The position numbers and the translations under genes were made by a program. Of a stretch of 64,000 nt of DNA, positions 1 through 8,922 are shown piece by piece. This DNA comes from an uncultured Caldilineaceae bacterium. GTDB taxonomy: Bacteria > Chloroflexota > Anaerolineae > Caldilineales > Caldilineaceae. The DNA is taken from contig CATOTS010000003.1 of NCBI GenBank assembly GCA_951813625.1, positions 62,001 through 126,000 on the forward strand, given 5' to 3'. The stretch's first letter is position 1. Every line of letters begins with the position of its first letter. The notes beneath the pieces were generated by a model. It had not been told where the DNA came from. It worked only from the letters and a program-made list of their open reading frames with translations, and ran no database searches.

Positions 1-176
1 AGCACAGCCGAGAGGAATAGGATCAGGTTGTCTATCGAATAGGCAATCTCATCCACACTCAGCGGGGCGGCATCCTGGGCGAAAGCCGAGGGAGCAAAGA
101 CGATCAGCCCAAGAAAGGCGATAGGAATGGCACGTAACTTGGTATTGTGTTTCATGGCGCGAACAAGCGTTGACAT
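1..176 (-). CDS. amt: Ammonium transporter (Amt family), N-terminal fragment
   Basis: The window edge cuts this gene; 58 codons are visible. The ATG at 176 is preceded by a strong Shine-Dalgarno stretch (AGGAAGGAG, about 185-193). The peptide opens with a basic N-region, then a hydrophobic signal sequence ending near 'PSAFA', then 'LSVDEIAYSIDNLILFLSAVL'-like residues that match the region before the first membrane helix of Amt/Rh ammonium channels with cleavable signal peptides. Amt proteins conduct NH3/NH4+ across the inner membrane. Only the N-terminus is seen, so the family call rests on this short stretch. It is divergent from the DUF72 gene. Confidence 0.55.
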   Translation of the reverse strand, partial: MSTLVRAMKHNTKLRAIPIAFLGLIVFAPSAFAQDAAPLSVDEIAYSIDNLILFLSAV

Positions 177-462
177 CGAAAAGTTCTCCTTCCTCAAGTG
201 AGACTCAACAATACTGCCCACCTCCTGCCGATTTTTCGTGCAGCGACCGTTCCTGGTTCAGTCGCCGTCAGCGCGCATCGTGCCGTTGATGGGCCAGCCG
301 AGAAATTTGGGGCCTGAGTTTTCAAAGTTGCCAGGTAAAGCAGTTCCGCCTTTTCCGAACAGCGGTACCGTTTACACGCCATTACCCGGCGACTGCATGC
401 AAGGATACTCGATCGCAAAGTAGAATCCACTGCTCATCCTGCATGAATTTGATCGCATCTTT

Positions 463-491
463 TTGGGCAACTTGCACACAAAGCGTATATT
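463..491 (+). promoter_or_regulatory. Sigma70-type promoter for the DUF72 gene
   Basis: TTGGGC (463-468), a 17-base spacer, then TATATT (486-491). Transcription would start near 498, about 54 bases before the ATG at 552. The remaining 286 bases back to the amt start show no gene. Confidence 0.45.
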
Positions 492-551
492 CTAACGCAG
501 TCTGGCCGGCACGTTGCCCACTTTTTGCCGATTCAAGCCCGCATATTGACC

Positions 552-1430
552 ATGTCGCACAACAACCTGGGCGTGTTGCGTATCGGCACCTCTTCCTGGA
601 GCTTCCCCGATTGGCGCGGCGTATTCTATCCTCGCGGGACGCCTGCCGACCGCCAGCTCAACCATTACGCCTCAACGTTCAACAGTGTCGAGATCAACAC
701 CAGCTTCTACGCCCTGCCCGCGCCCAAAACCGTGCGCCGCTGGCTGGAGAGCGTGCCAGCTGAGTTCACATTCTCGCTCAAAGCCCCGAGAGAGATCACC
801 CATGAAAGGCAGCTGGTGGATGTGGACGAGCTGGTCGGGGCCTACCTCGATGTCGTGCGCTCATTCGGGACGACCGCAGGCCCCGGCCTGATCCAGTTCC
901 CCGCCGCCGTCTCGCGGGCACGCGCCGGCCGCCGCCTCGCCAACTTTTTGGACCGCCTTGCACCGGTCGCGGTCTCGCTCCCTCTTTCGGTCGAGGTGCG
1001 TGCTGTCGATCTCATGACGCCCGCATTTGCCCGCTTTCTCATGGAGAGGCGGATTGGGTTTGTGACTGTCGAACGCTTCGGTCAGCCGGATACTTTCGGC
1101 CACTGGCAAGCCGCCTCCGAAAACGCCGACCCCGGCATCCCCCTGCATATCCGCCTGATCGGCCACGACCGCGACCCGCTGCCCGACGACAGTATGCTTC
1201 GCCGGCCCCAGGACGACCTCCTGGACAAGTGGGCACAGCGCATTGCCGATGCCATGCTGGCCGGAAGGAATGTCTTCTGCTATGTCCACAATCCCTTTGA
1301 GGGACACGCGCCCGAGACGGTCCGACGCCTGCGCGCCAGGGTCGGTAAGCGCGTGCCCCTGCCCAAGTGGAATCCCCACATCGAGAAGCCGCCCGATAAC
1401 GAAGAAAGAGGTCAACTGGGCCTGTTTTGA
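552..1430 (+). CDS. DUF72 (YecE-like) family protein
   Basis: A 292-residue protein with the DUF72 TIM-barrel pattern: 'RIGTSSWSFPDWRGVFYP' at the N-terminus, then 'FNSVEINTSFYALP', 'FTFSLKAPREITH', and a late 'CYVHNPFEGHAPETVRRL'. The family is widespread but its biochemical role is not established; it resembles TIM-barrel nucleases or sugar isomerases in fold. An upstream in-frame TTG at 525 would add nine residues, but the ATG at 552 places the protein start just before the conserved first strand, so I use it. It stands alone behind its own promoter. Confidence 0.85.
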   Translation: MSHNNLGVLRIGTSSWSFPDWRGVFYPRGTPADRQLNHYASTFNSVEINTSFYALPAPKTVRRWLESVPAEFTFSLKAPREITHERQLVDVDELVGAYLDVVRSFGTTAGPGLIQFPAAVSRARAGRRLANFLDRLAPVAVSLPLSVEVRAVDLMTPAFARFLMERRIGFVTVERFGQPDTFGHWQAASENADPGIPLHIRLIGHDRDPLPDDSMLRRPQDDLLDKWAQRIADAMLAGRNVFCYVHNPFEGHAPETVRRLRARVGKRVPLPKWNPHIEKPPDNEERGQLGLF

Positions 1431-1634
1431 AGTGTTAACCCCGGTTAACTCCAGTGTTAACCAAACTTGCAACGATTCCTTTACCCCCGCAGCGAATATT
1501 TTGGTCAAAACGCGGGCTCACCGCCCGTTTGTGGATGATATACTGTTCCCTGCTGCAAATCGAGTTTCTTCCGGGTAGACGAACAGTCTTCAGTCCCAAA
1601 GGTTCTACGCGGACAAGCGCAGCAGAGGAGCAAA

Positions 1635-1811
1635 ATGGATATCCTTGAGATTCCGCAGCTTATCCTCCTGTTTGGCCTGGTTCTGGCGGTCGGCTTTCTG
1701 CTTCTCTATGTTCGCAAAGTTCGACCCCTTTCGAACGCATTCAACATGGACGACAAGAGTCGACCAGAACAGCTGCCCGCGCACCGCAGCAGTGGGCAAG
1801 AAGTCCGGTAA
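1635..1811 (+). CDS. Small single-pass membrane protein (58 aa)
   Basis: A 58-codon frame starts with ATG at 1635, five bases after an AGAGGAG Shine-Dalgarno. It encodes one hydrophobic helix (about residues 8-25, 'LILLFGLVLAVGFLLLY') followed by a basic stop-transfer segment (VRKVR) and a short polar, probably cytoplasmic, tail. This positive-inside pattern and the good ribosome site support a real product. I do not recognise a family and cannot assign a function. The flanking stretches (1431-1634, 1812-2051) hold no other gene I can support. Confidence 0.45.
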   Translation: MDILEIPQLILLFGLVLAVGFLLLYVRKVRPLSNAFNMDDKSRPEQLPAHRSSGQEVR

Positions 1812-2051
1812 GCGGATGAAACATAGCCCGCCCACTTAGTACCGACCCTCCAGTGTTACCCCGCTTGAGACGTTGATCGTTTGAATGCTATAGCCAAAGC
1901 AATTGCATTCGGTCTGCCGCGCTCTCCGTTCCCGGATTGAATGCCAGGTTACCCTCCCCGTTTGGTCAAATCGGCGCCGCTGGTGCAAGATAGGGCGCAG
2001 TCGGAAGCTGCTGCGCCGCCGCGCGCGATGATGCTGATGAGAGGGATAGGG

Positions 2052-3032
2052 ATGGGTCAAGAGCACAGCCACTTACACCGGCATAGCCATCCTCATGGTC
2101 ACGATCACGGCCATAATCACGAACATGGCCTGCACCAACACCACCATATCGGCGACTCCGCCAACCTGCGCACGGTTTTTTTTCTGAACCTCTTTTTCAC
2201 AATCGTCGAGATAATCGGCGCTTTCCTGACCAACAGCGTCGCAATCATGTCCGACGCCCTGCACGACCTTGGCGATTCGATCGCGCTGGGCATGGCCTGG
2301 GCTCTGGAAAGGCAGGCCGGCAAGGAGTCGTCGGCCCGCTACTCCTACGGTTACGGCCGCCTTTCGCTGCTGGCCGCTTTCATCAATGCCGCAGTACTAA
2401 TTGGCGGCGGGCTGTTCGTCCTTTCCGAGGTGATTCCGCGCCTCCTCGCCCCGGAGCCCACAAGCGCGCCTGGCATGATCCTGCTGGCGTTGGGCGGCAT
2501 CGCCGTCAACGGCGTCGCCGTCTGGCGTCTGCAGGGTGGGGGCACTATGAACGCCAAAGTCGCCATGTGGCATCTGCTCGAGGACGTGCTCGGCTGGGTC
2601 GCAGTACTTATCGTCGGCATCACGCTGCTCTTTATCGACCTATACATCCTGGACTCGATTCTCTCACTGCTGATCACGCTATACATTCTTTACAACGTGC
2701 TGGGCAATCTGAAACGGACCGCAGAACTCTTCCTGCAGGCCGCGCCTGAAGGTGTCGATATGACGCAGCTGGCCCAACGCCTGCGCGACATTCGTCTGGT
2801 CGAAGACTGCCACCACACGCATCTGTGGTCGCTCGACGGCAACCACCATGTGCTTTCCACGCACCTCGTTGTCGATGCTTCTGCCGATGAGGTCCAGATC
2901 CGGGAGATTAAACAGCGGGCACGCGAGGAGTTGGATGGTCTCCGTCTCTCGCATATCACCATTGAGATCGAGTATCCCGGCGATTGCAGCATGGACGAAG
3001 CGCGCATTGAAGAGATACCGGCAACTCCCTGA
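2052..3032 (+). CDS. Cation diffusion facilitator (CDF) metal exporter
   Basis: 326 residues. The first 40 residues are extremely His-rich (HSHLHRHSHPHGHDHGHNH region), a cytoplasmic metal-binding tail typical of ZitB/CzcD-like zinc exporters. About six membrane helices follow, with the CDF metal site signature 'SVAIMSDALHDLGDS' in helix 2 (the HDLGD motif supplies His and Asp ligands) and a C-terminal dimerisation domain from about residue 220 ('HHTHLWSLDGNHHVLSTHL'). It should export Zn2+ or similar divalent ions by proton antiport. The start at 2052 follows an AGAGGG site at 2040-2045; an in-frame ATG at 2028 is the alternative. Ferritin follows 85 bases downstream, so the two may form a metal-homeostasis pair. 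Confidence 0.9.
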   Translation: MGQEHSHLHRHSHPHGHDHGHNHEHGLHQHHHIGDSANLRTVFFLNLFFTIVEIIGAFLTNSVAIMSDALHDLGDSIALGMAWALERQAGKESSARYSYGYGRLSLLAAFINAAVLIGGGLFVLSEVIPRLLAPEPTSAPGMILLALGGIAVNGVAVWRLQGGGTMNAKVAMWHLLEDVLGWVAVLIVGITLLFIDLYILDSILSLLITLYILYNVLGNLKRTAELFLQAAPEGVDMTQLAQRLRDIRLVEDCHHTHLWSLDGNHHVLSTHLVVDASADEVQIREIKQRAREELDGLRLSHITIEIEYPGDCSMDEARIEEIPATP

Positions 3033-3117
3033 CACACGCGGCCGGATTCCCCCAGGTTCGTAGGCTCCACGTCTTTCCGACCGCGCACAAGCCCCAGAAT
3101 GGAAAGGAACACCAGAC

Positions 3118-3627
3118 ATGTTTGTCAACAAAGTCCAGACCGCGCTGAATGAACAGATCAATATGGAGCTGCAGGCGCACTACACCTACCTGGCCGCCGC
3201 CGACTATTTTGAAGGCATGGGGCTCAAGGGTTTTTCCCAATGGATTTTCAACCATGCCGAAGAAGAGATGGCGCACGCCATGAAGATCTACCGCTACATC
3301 CACAGCCGCCGCGGCCGCGTCGAGCTTTACCCCGTGCCCGCGCCCGAGCACGATTTCGGCTCGCCCCAGGCGGTCATGGAAGGCACGCTCAAACAGGAGC
3401 AGAAAGTTACTGAGTCGATAGACCGTATCGTCAAGCTGGCGCGCCTCGAAGACGACTATGCAACTGACAGCTTCTTACAGTGGTTTGTCGATGAGCAGGT
3501 TGAAGAAGAGGAATTGGTTGACGACCTCGTGCAAAAGCTCCGCTTGATCGGCGACTTCAAGCCGGGGCTCTACCTGCTGGACCGCGAACTGGCTGGCGCC
3601 GATGTGCTCGAAGAATCAGAAGAATGA
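3118..3627 (+). CDS. ftnA: Non-haem ferritin
   Basis: A 169-residue four-helix ferritin. The ferroxidase ligands are visible: Glu in 'NMELQAHYTYLAAADYF', the Glu/His pair in 'HAEEEMAHAMKIYRY', a Glu in the third helix ('LKQEQKVTESI'), and 'QWFVDEQVEEEELVDDL' in the fourth. This is the usual length for bacterial FtnA; there is no haem-ligand Met pattern of bacterioferritin. It oxidises Fe2+ and stores it as ferric mineral in a 24-mer cytoplasmic shell. A GGAAAGGAA ribosome site precedes the ATG. A hairpin with a T-run follows the gene. Confidence 0.93.
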   Translation: MFVNKVQTALNEQINMELQAHYTYLAAADYFEGMGLKGFSQWIFNHAEEEMAHAMKIYRYIHSRRGRVELYPVPAPEHDFGSPQAVMEGTLKQEQKVTESIDRIVKLARLEDDYATDSFLQWFVDEQVEEEELVDDLVQKLRLIGDFKPGLYLLDRELAGADVLEESEE

Positions 3628-3660
3628 TGCGCGCCACTACGCGGCGCCGCCTCGGCGGAA

Positions 3661-3719
3661 AGGCCGGCTTCGAACTGGCAACCGCCGCAACCGCGGGCTC
3701 GAAATGCCGGCCGCTTTTT
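3661..3719 (+). terminator. Intrinsic terminator after ferritin
   Basis: GGCCGGC-TTCGA (3662-3673) pairs with TCGAA-n-GCCGGCC (3699-3712) around a GC-rich loop, followed closely by TTTTT at 3715-3719. Confidence 0.6.
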
Positions 3720-3783
3720 GCCAAAATGCCCGGTCCCGGCCTGGTTGAGAGTTGAAAACGGATCCTCAGCGCATTTTTCGGGC

Positions 3784-3812
3784 TTGACAGCCTTGCCCGC
3801 CCCGTGTATTAT
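3784..3812 (+). promoter_or_regulatory. Near-consensus sigma70 promoter
   Basis: TTGACA (3784-3789), exactly 17 bases, then TATTAT (3807-3812). It is one of the best promoter matches in the window, yet the first convincing start codon downstream is at 4210, leaving a leader of almost 400 bases. Confidence 0.65.
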
Positions 3813-3818
3813 GGGGAC

Positions 3819-4160
3819 ACTCGGCGCCCGCCCAGGCCAAATATGGCTCCCAAACCCGGCGGAGTGCAAACGGTCATCAGAAGAGATTGTCGAATCGACA
3901 CAGCCCGCAAAGCTGCCCGGACGTTTGTCAGAATCTCGCCCACGATGGAGACCGCGCCCTTGCTTTTGTCGGACTTGTGCTATATCCGTTCTTATGAGAA
4001 GATGTGGCCGCGAACCGGAATTGGGCCTTCGGATTCGTTCGTCGAACAGCCAATTCCGCTAGTGGCATGACCATATCTGTGACTTGCGTAAGAGCGCTTC
4101 GTATGCGACGATATAGCTAAGGTCATCATTTAATTGTTTCTCAATCAATTCATGATGAGA
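3819..4160 (+). ncRNA. Candidate small RNA or long structured 5' leader
   Basis: The stretch between the promoter at 3784-3812 and the lipoprotein gene at 4210 has no frame with a ribosome site and coding character. It contains a stem of eight perfect pairs (GGAATTGG ... CCAATTCC, about 4016-4056) with an inner GTTCG/CGAAC hairpin, and ends in a long inverted repeat at 4123-4158. It does not match RNase P RNA, tmRNA, SRP RNA or any riboswitch I know. It could be an independent RNA or the leader of the lipoprotein mRNA. Confidence 0.25.
4123..4158 (+). repeat. Inverted repeat upstream of the lipoprotein gene
   Basis: TCATCATTTAATTG (4123-4136) and CAATTCATGATGA (4146-4158) form a stem of about 12-13 pairs with one bulge and a nine-base loop. 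It is AT-rich, unlike its surroundings. It could be an operator or a weak RNA 3' end. Confidence 0.5.
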
Positions 4161-4209
4161 TCAAGAGTACCGATCCCTTAACCCAATTCTCTCAAGGAGC
4201 AACAGAACC

Positions 4210-4758
4210 ATGAACAAACGAACCCCACTCCTCACGCTCGTTGTACTGTCCGTGGTGCTGGTAGTGCTTAGTGCGTGTACTGCGCCGGTTCAACCGCCCG
4301 ATCGCGCTATCGAGATCTCGACAGACGCGGCCCTGACCGCTCAGAATGCCCTTATGGGCGCATTGATGACTGGTTCGGTGACGCTGAGTGAAGCTGAGTT
4401 CAGCAGTTTCCTGACCAAGGGTCTCGAAGCCAACAGCGGCCCGAATCAGCCGATTGACTCGGTCCTCGTCTGGGTGGAGCCGGACGCGCTGCACTTCCGC
4501 GTCAATCTCAAGGATGGCGTCAGCATGCCAATGCTGGGCAGTTCGATGGACCTCGTCGGCAACCTGATGGTCAGTGACGGGCAACTGATGGTCGACCTGC
4601 AGCAGGCCGGCGCTGGCCCGTTCGCGGTTGGCGGCGCCATGCTGGCTCCGGTCAACGCTCAGATCAACGCCGTGCTGGCTGCCAACATCCCGATGCTGCC
4701 GATCGATGTCAACGTCTCGCAGGATTCCGGCAGCCTGATGCTCAGCATGATGCAGTAG
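4210..4758 (+). CDS. Hypothetical lipoprotein
   Basis: 182 residues with a clear lipoprotein signal: basic MNKR, a hydrophobic stretch, and the lipobox LSAC with Cys at residue 23, so signal peptidase II (lspA is in this window) should process it. The mature part is small, with a region resembling a beta-rich ligand-binding or 'DUF-like' periplasmic domain ('ALHFRVNLKDGV', 'LVGNLMVSDGQLMVDL') and no Cys. I do not recognise the family. A good AAGGAG site lies 12 bases before the ATG. The gene is isolated between two long non-coding stretches. Confidence 0.75.
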   Translation: MNKRTPLLTLVVLSVVLVVLSACTAPVQPPDRAIEISTDAALTAQNALMGALMTGSVTLSEAEFSSFLTKGLEANSGPNQPIDSVLVWVEPDALHFRVNLKDGVSMPMLGSSMDLVGNLMVSDGQLMVDLQQAGAGPFAVGGAMLAPVNAQINAVLAANIPMLPIDVNVSQDSGSLMLSMMQ

Positions 4759-5406
4759 CGCTGGGGAGTACACGCGAGCGCTGGGCCAGCGTTCGTCACC
4801 TGCCAGGGTTTGCGGCCGGCCAGAACTGCCGACCGACCTTGAGAGCCGTCGTCTCAGGCCGGACCGCATCCGCCACCATCGCACCCGCGCGGGAGACAGT
4901 TGGCGTCAGGCCAGGCAGATGGGCCTCCTCGCTGTACGAGTCTTAGGACACGCTGAAAGACAGAGACTGTCCGTAATTCCGGATTGGCAACACGTTCAAT
5001 CTGGATTGCGGACAGTTTTCTATTGGGGCAGAATTGCCCAGGCGCCTTCAGAACTGGCAACCCTGGAACGCATCACTTCGTCAGGGACTTCCCCGCGATC
5101 GCTTGCACAAGCCGCCTGCCAAGCCGGGTGCGAAAGTGGAAAGGCTGGCATGCGGGCACTCTTGGCAGCCAAATCGCTCCGCGCACTCTCTTCAGCCGTA
5201 GGACCCGCGTAGGTAATTTGGTTGTATTCGCGTAGGTGAAAAACCTTCCCCGCGTAGTCCAAAAGTCCCTTCCTGAGCTTGCATAATCCCCTCGTGTAGC
5301 CGATAATCTAGGAAACGTCGTTTCCAAGTCCTCTCGGATTTAGTCGACCTTGTTTAGCGATATATGGGCACTTGACGCACTGACAGCAGCGATTGGATGA
5401 CCTGTT
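4759..5406. other. Non-coding stretch between lipoprotein and S41 protease
   Basis: No frame here shows a ribosome site and a recognisable protein. The only structure I see is the long hairpin at 4967-5019. Confidence 0.5.
4967..5019 (+). terminator. Long imperfect hairpin followed by TTTT
   Basis: CTGTCCGTAATTCCGGATTG pairs with CAATCTGGATTGCGGACAG, about 17-18 pairs of 20, and is followed by TTTT at 5016-5019. It fits a terminator, although it lies 200 bases past the lipoprotein stop; it could also be the relic of a small palindromic element. Confidence 0.4.
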
Positions 5407-6726
5407 ATGACACGAGTACCCCGAACCGCTTTGGCTAGGCGCGTTGCGCTGTTGGTCCTTATCTTCTGGCTGATGGCCCTGGCCTTCGTCGGCGGCAATC
5501 TGTCCGGCTACACCATGCGCTCTGCGATGGCCGCCGGGGAACGCCCTGCCGAATTTGACATCTTTTGGCAGGCCTGGGACTACGTCGTGGCACATTTTGT
5601 CGACCGCGAACGCGTCGATTTTACCGCCATGACCTACGGCGCCATTGAAGGAATGCTCGCCTCATTGGGAGACGAAGGCCACACCACCTTCCTCCCACCG
5701 GACGCCGTCCAGCTCCACCAGACCAGTCTCCAAGGCTCTTTCGAAGGAATCGGCGCCTACGTCTCGATGGAGGAAGGCAATGTCACCATCGTCGCCCCCA
5801 TAAACGGGTCGCCCGCCGAATCCGCCGGCATCCTCGCCGGCGACGTTATCATGGAAGTCGATGGGGAATCGGTGGAAGGAAAGTCCCTCGACCAGGTGAT
5901 CTTTCTCGTGCGCGGCCCCGCCGAATCAGAGGTCGTTTTGACCGTTCGCCGCCCTGATGTCGACGAGCTGGTAACAGTCACTATTGTCCGCGACAGAATT
6001 GAGGTACCCAGCGTCGCCTGGAGTGCCATCCCGAACACCGAACTGGCCTACGTCTCCATTTCTCAATTCACATTCGGTGTCGACAAGGAGCTCGAATCCG
6101 CTTTGCGCGAGATTACCGAAGCCAACACCTACCAGGGCATCATCTTGGACCTGCGCAACAATCCCGGTGGATTCCTCCACCAGGCGATCGAGGCCAATAG
6201 CCACTTCCTTCCCAGGGGAGATGTTATACTGATCGAGGCCGATGCATACGACAATCAGACTGTCCACCGGTCGCGCGGTTGGGGTTACGCCAGGCAGATG
6301 CCGCTGATCGTTCTTATCAATGAAGGTACTGCCAGCGCCGGTGAAATCACCGCCGGTGCACTAAAGGAAAACGATCGCGCCGTCCTCATAGGCGAAACGA
6401 CCTTCGGAACAGGCACTGTCCTAAACCAGTTCAACCTCAGCGACGGTTCCGCCATCCTTCTCGGCGTCACCAACTGGCTGACACCCGACGGCAATCTGAT
6501 CAAGGGCCAGGGCATTCAGCCGGACATCGAAGTTGAGCAACCGGCCAGCATCAGGATGACCAATGCCGACATGCTTCGAAGCATGACGACCGATCAGCTG
6601 ACCGCATTGGAGGATACCCAATTCCTCAGGGCGCTTGAGCAGCTGGGCGTCGAATTTCACAAGGCGCCGCTCCTCCAATCGGACGTGCACCCACTGCCCT
6701 TCCTCGTCGACCCCAACAACGAATGA
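5407..6726 (+). CDS. S41 family (CtpA-like) C-terminal processing peptidase
   Basis: 439 residues: N-terminal signal-anchor (about 11-30), an N-terminal helical region, a PDZ domain (about 105-195, 'GIGAYVSMEEGNVTIVAPINGSPAESAGI'), then the S41 tail-specific protease core. The nucleophile Ser310 sits in 'EGTASAGEI', and 'LDLRNNPGGFLHQAIE' is the usual substrate-groove strand. CtpA enzymes cleave C-terminal tails of extracytoplasmic proteins. Oddly, the general-base Lys expected in the FGKG motif is Thr335 ('TTFGTGTV'). Either another Lys serves (Lys320 is nearby) or activity is altered. The gene is monocistronic and ends in a hairpin shared with the convergent nadD. Confidence 0.88.
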   Translation: MTRVPRTALARRVALLVLIFWLMALAFVGGNLSGYTMRSAMAAGERPAEFDIFWQAWDYVVAHFVDRERVDFTAMTYGAIEGMLASLGDEGHTTFLPPDAVQLHQTSLQGSFEGIGAYVSMEEGNVTIVAPINGSPAESAGILAGDVIMEVDGESVEGKSLDQVIFLVRGPAESEVVLTVRRPDVDELVTVTIVRDRIEVPSVAWSAIPNTELAYVSISQFTFGVDKELESALREITEANTYQGIILDLRNNPGGFLHQAIEANSHFLPRGDVILIEADAYDNQTVHRSRGWGYARQMPLIVLINEGTASAGEITAGALKENDRAVLIGETTFGTGTVLNQFNLSDGSAILLGVTNWLTPDGNLIKGQGIQPDIEVEQPASIRMTNADMLRSMTTDQLTALEDTQFLRALEQLGVEFHKAPLLQSDVHPLPFLVDPNNE

Positions 6727-6731
6727 GTAGG

Positions 6732-6758
6732 GCGCGCGGGCTACCAGGTACCGCGCGC
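6732..6758. terminator. GC hairpin between convergent genes
   Basis: GCGCGCGG (6732-6739) and CCGCGCGC (6751-6758) form a perfect eight-pair stem in the 53-base gap between convergent genes. There is no T-run, so the terminator reading is tentative. Confidence 0.35.
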
Positions 6759-6779
6759 TGAACCCTCTTCCGGCCCTGT

Positions 6780-7400
<621 letters not shown>

Positions 7401-7423
7401 CTTCTCGGCGCCCTCAATGTCCG

Positions 7424-8707
7424 CTACTCTCCCAACGCGTTTTCGAATCCCCAGACCAGTTCAACTGCGCCGATCTGCACGCGATCGCCGTCTTCAACGC
7501 CTTCTTCGCGTAGCCTATTGGTGATTCCCATCGCCGCGAGGATGCGCTGGAATCGCAAGCCCGACTCGTAGTAGTCCCAGTTGGTCATCTGCGCTACCCG
7601 TTCAATCGCGATCCCCTCGACCAGCCAGAGGTCATCCTCCAATCGCGTGATGTTGAAGGCGCGCTCATCCTCTTCAGGCGACAGCACCGGCAGGTCCTCG
7701 ACCGTCTCCGTCCTATCCGGCGGCGGCAGCGCATCCAGCAACGTTTTGACCTGATACAGGAGTTGCTGCACGTTTTCCCCTGTTACTGCGCTGATGGCGT
7801 GGAGTTCCTGGCCCCCCTTCGCCAGCTTCTCCCGCAGCTGAGGCCACAATGCCCGGGCTCGGGAAGGTCAATCTTGTTGAGTACGACCAGCTGCGGACGC
7901 TCCGACAGCGCCGGGTTGAACAGCGTCATCTCCTGATTGATAACCTCATAGTCGCCCAGCGGGTCGGGACTTGCCCCGTTGAGCAGATGGACCAGAACGC
8001 GGCTGCGTTCGATATGGCGCAGGAAGTCCAACCCCAACCCGACGCCGTCGTGGGCCCCCTCCAACAGCCCGGGTATATCGGCAAATACGATCTGAACGTG
8101 GCTCACGTCGGCAACGCCCAGGTTTGGCACGACTGTCGTGAAGGGATAGTCGGCGATCTTCGGCCTGGCGTGGCTGATTACGCTCAACAGTGTCGACTTG
8201 CCCGCGTTCGGCACACCCACGATCCCCGCGTCGGCAACGATCTTCAATTCCAACGATAACCAGCGCTCTTCGCCAACCTCACCGTTCTCGGCCAGCCGCG
8301 GCGCCCCGGTTGCGACCGCTCTTGAAGGCAGCGTTGCCGCGCCCGCCGCGCCGCCGCGCGCGACCAGGGCCCGCTCTTCCGCCCGCACCAGGTCGGCCAG
8401 GACTGTGTCGCTCTCCGCGACACGGACAACCGTTCCGACCGGCACAGCAATCAGTATATCCTCTCCGGTTGCGCCAGCCTTCTGATTGCCGCCGCCATGC
8501 CGGCCTCGCTCGGCGCGAAATGGACGTTGCGCCGAAACGTTTGCAGCGTGTTCAGGTCAGGGTCGGCTACTACGTAGACATCGCCGCCGCGCCCGCCGTC
8601 CCCCCTCCGGGACCGCCATTAGGCACGAATTTCTCGCGCTTGAACGCGACGATTCCGTTTCCGCCGGCCCCTGCCTGAACATAGATCTTGGCTCGATCAA
8701 AGAACAT
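7424..8707 (-). pseudogene. obg: GTPase Obg/CgtA, interrupted by three frameshifts
   Basis: The full Obg protein can be read only across three frames. The glycine-rich Obg domain starts at ATG 8707 ('[18 protein letters not shown]'); the G domain (G1 '[10 protein letters not shown]', 'NKIDLPE') occupies 8445-7860; the C-terminal OCT domain runs to 7424. The frame breaks at about 8600-8605 (six C where seven fit), about 8496, and about 7857; adding one G/C at each restores one continuous protein of about 428 residues, the normal family length. Obg is an essential ribosome-associated GTPase, so sequencing or assembly error is more likely than real decay. It lies upstream of nadD on the same strand. 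Confidence 0.85.
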
Positions 8708-8808
8708 TGCTTTGCCCGCTCAAGGTTGGTGTAGACTGGCCGCCGGGTCCACCTGCGGCTGGGCGGCCGCCTCTATTCTAGCGGAGGCGATCGACCTTCG
8801 GCAAGATA

Positions 8809-8836
8809 TTGCCCCAATCACGCCCGGGGCTATAAT
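8809..8836 (+). promoter_or_regulatory. Promoter for ybeY-dgkA
   Basis: TTGCCC (8809-8814), a 16-base spacer and a perfect TATAAT (8831-8836). It lies in the divergent gap between obg and ybeY. Confidence 0.55.
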
Positions 8837-8922
8837 GGGACGGGCTCGACCAATCCAGCCACTTTGAGTCCGTGCGCTTGCTCAGCGCATCGAGCCGTTG
8901 CTCTTTCGACGAACTGAGACTG

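Noticed and set aside
194..430. Minus-strand frame of 78 codons upstream of amt
   Set aside because: It has no ribosome site or protein-like features and lies upstream of the real amt start at 176.
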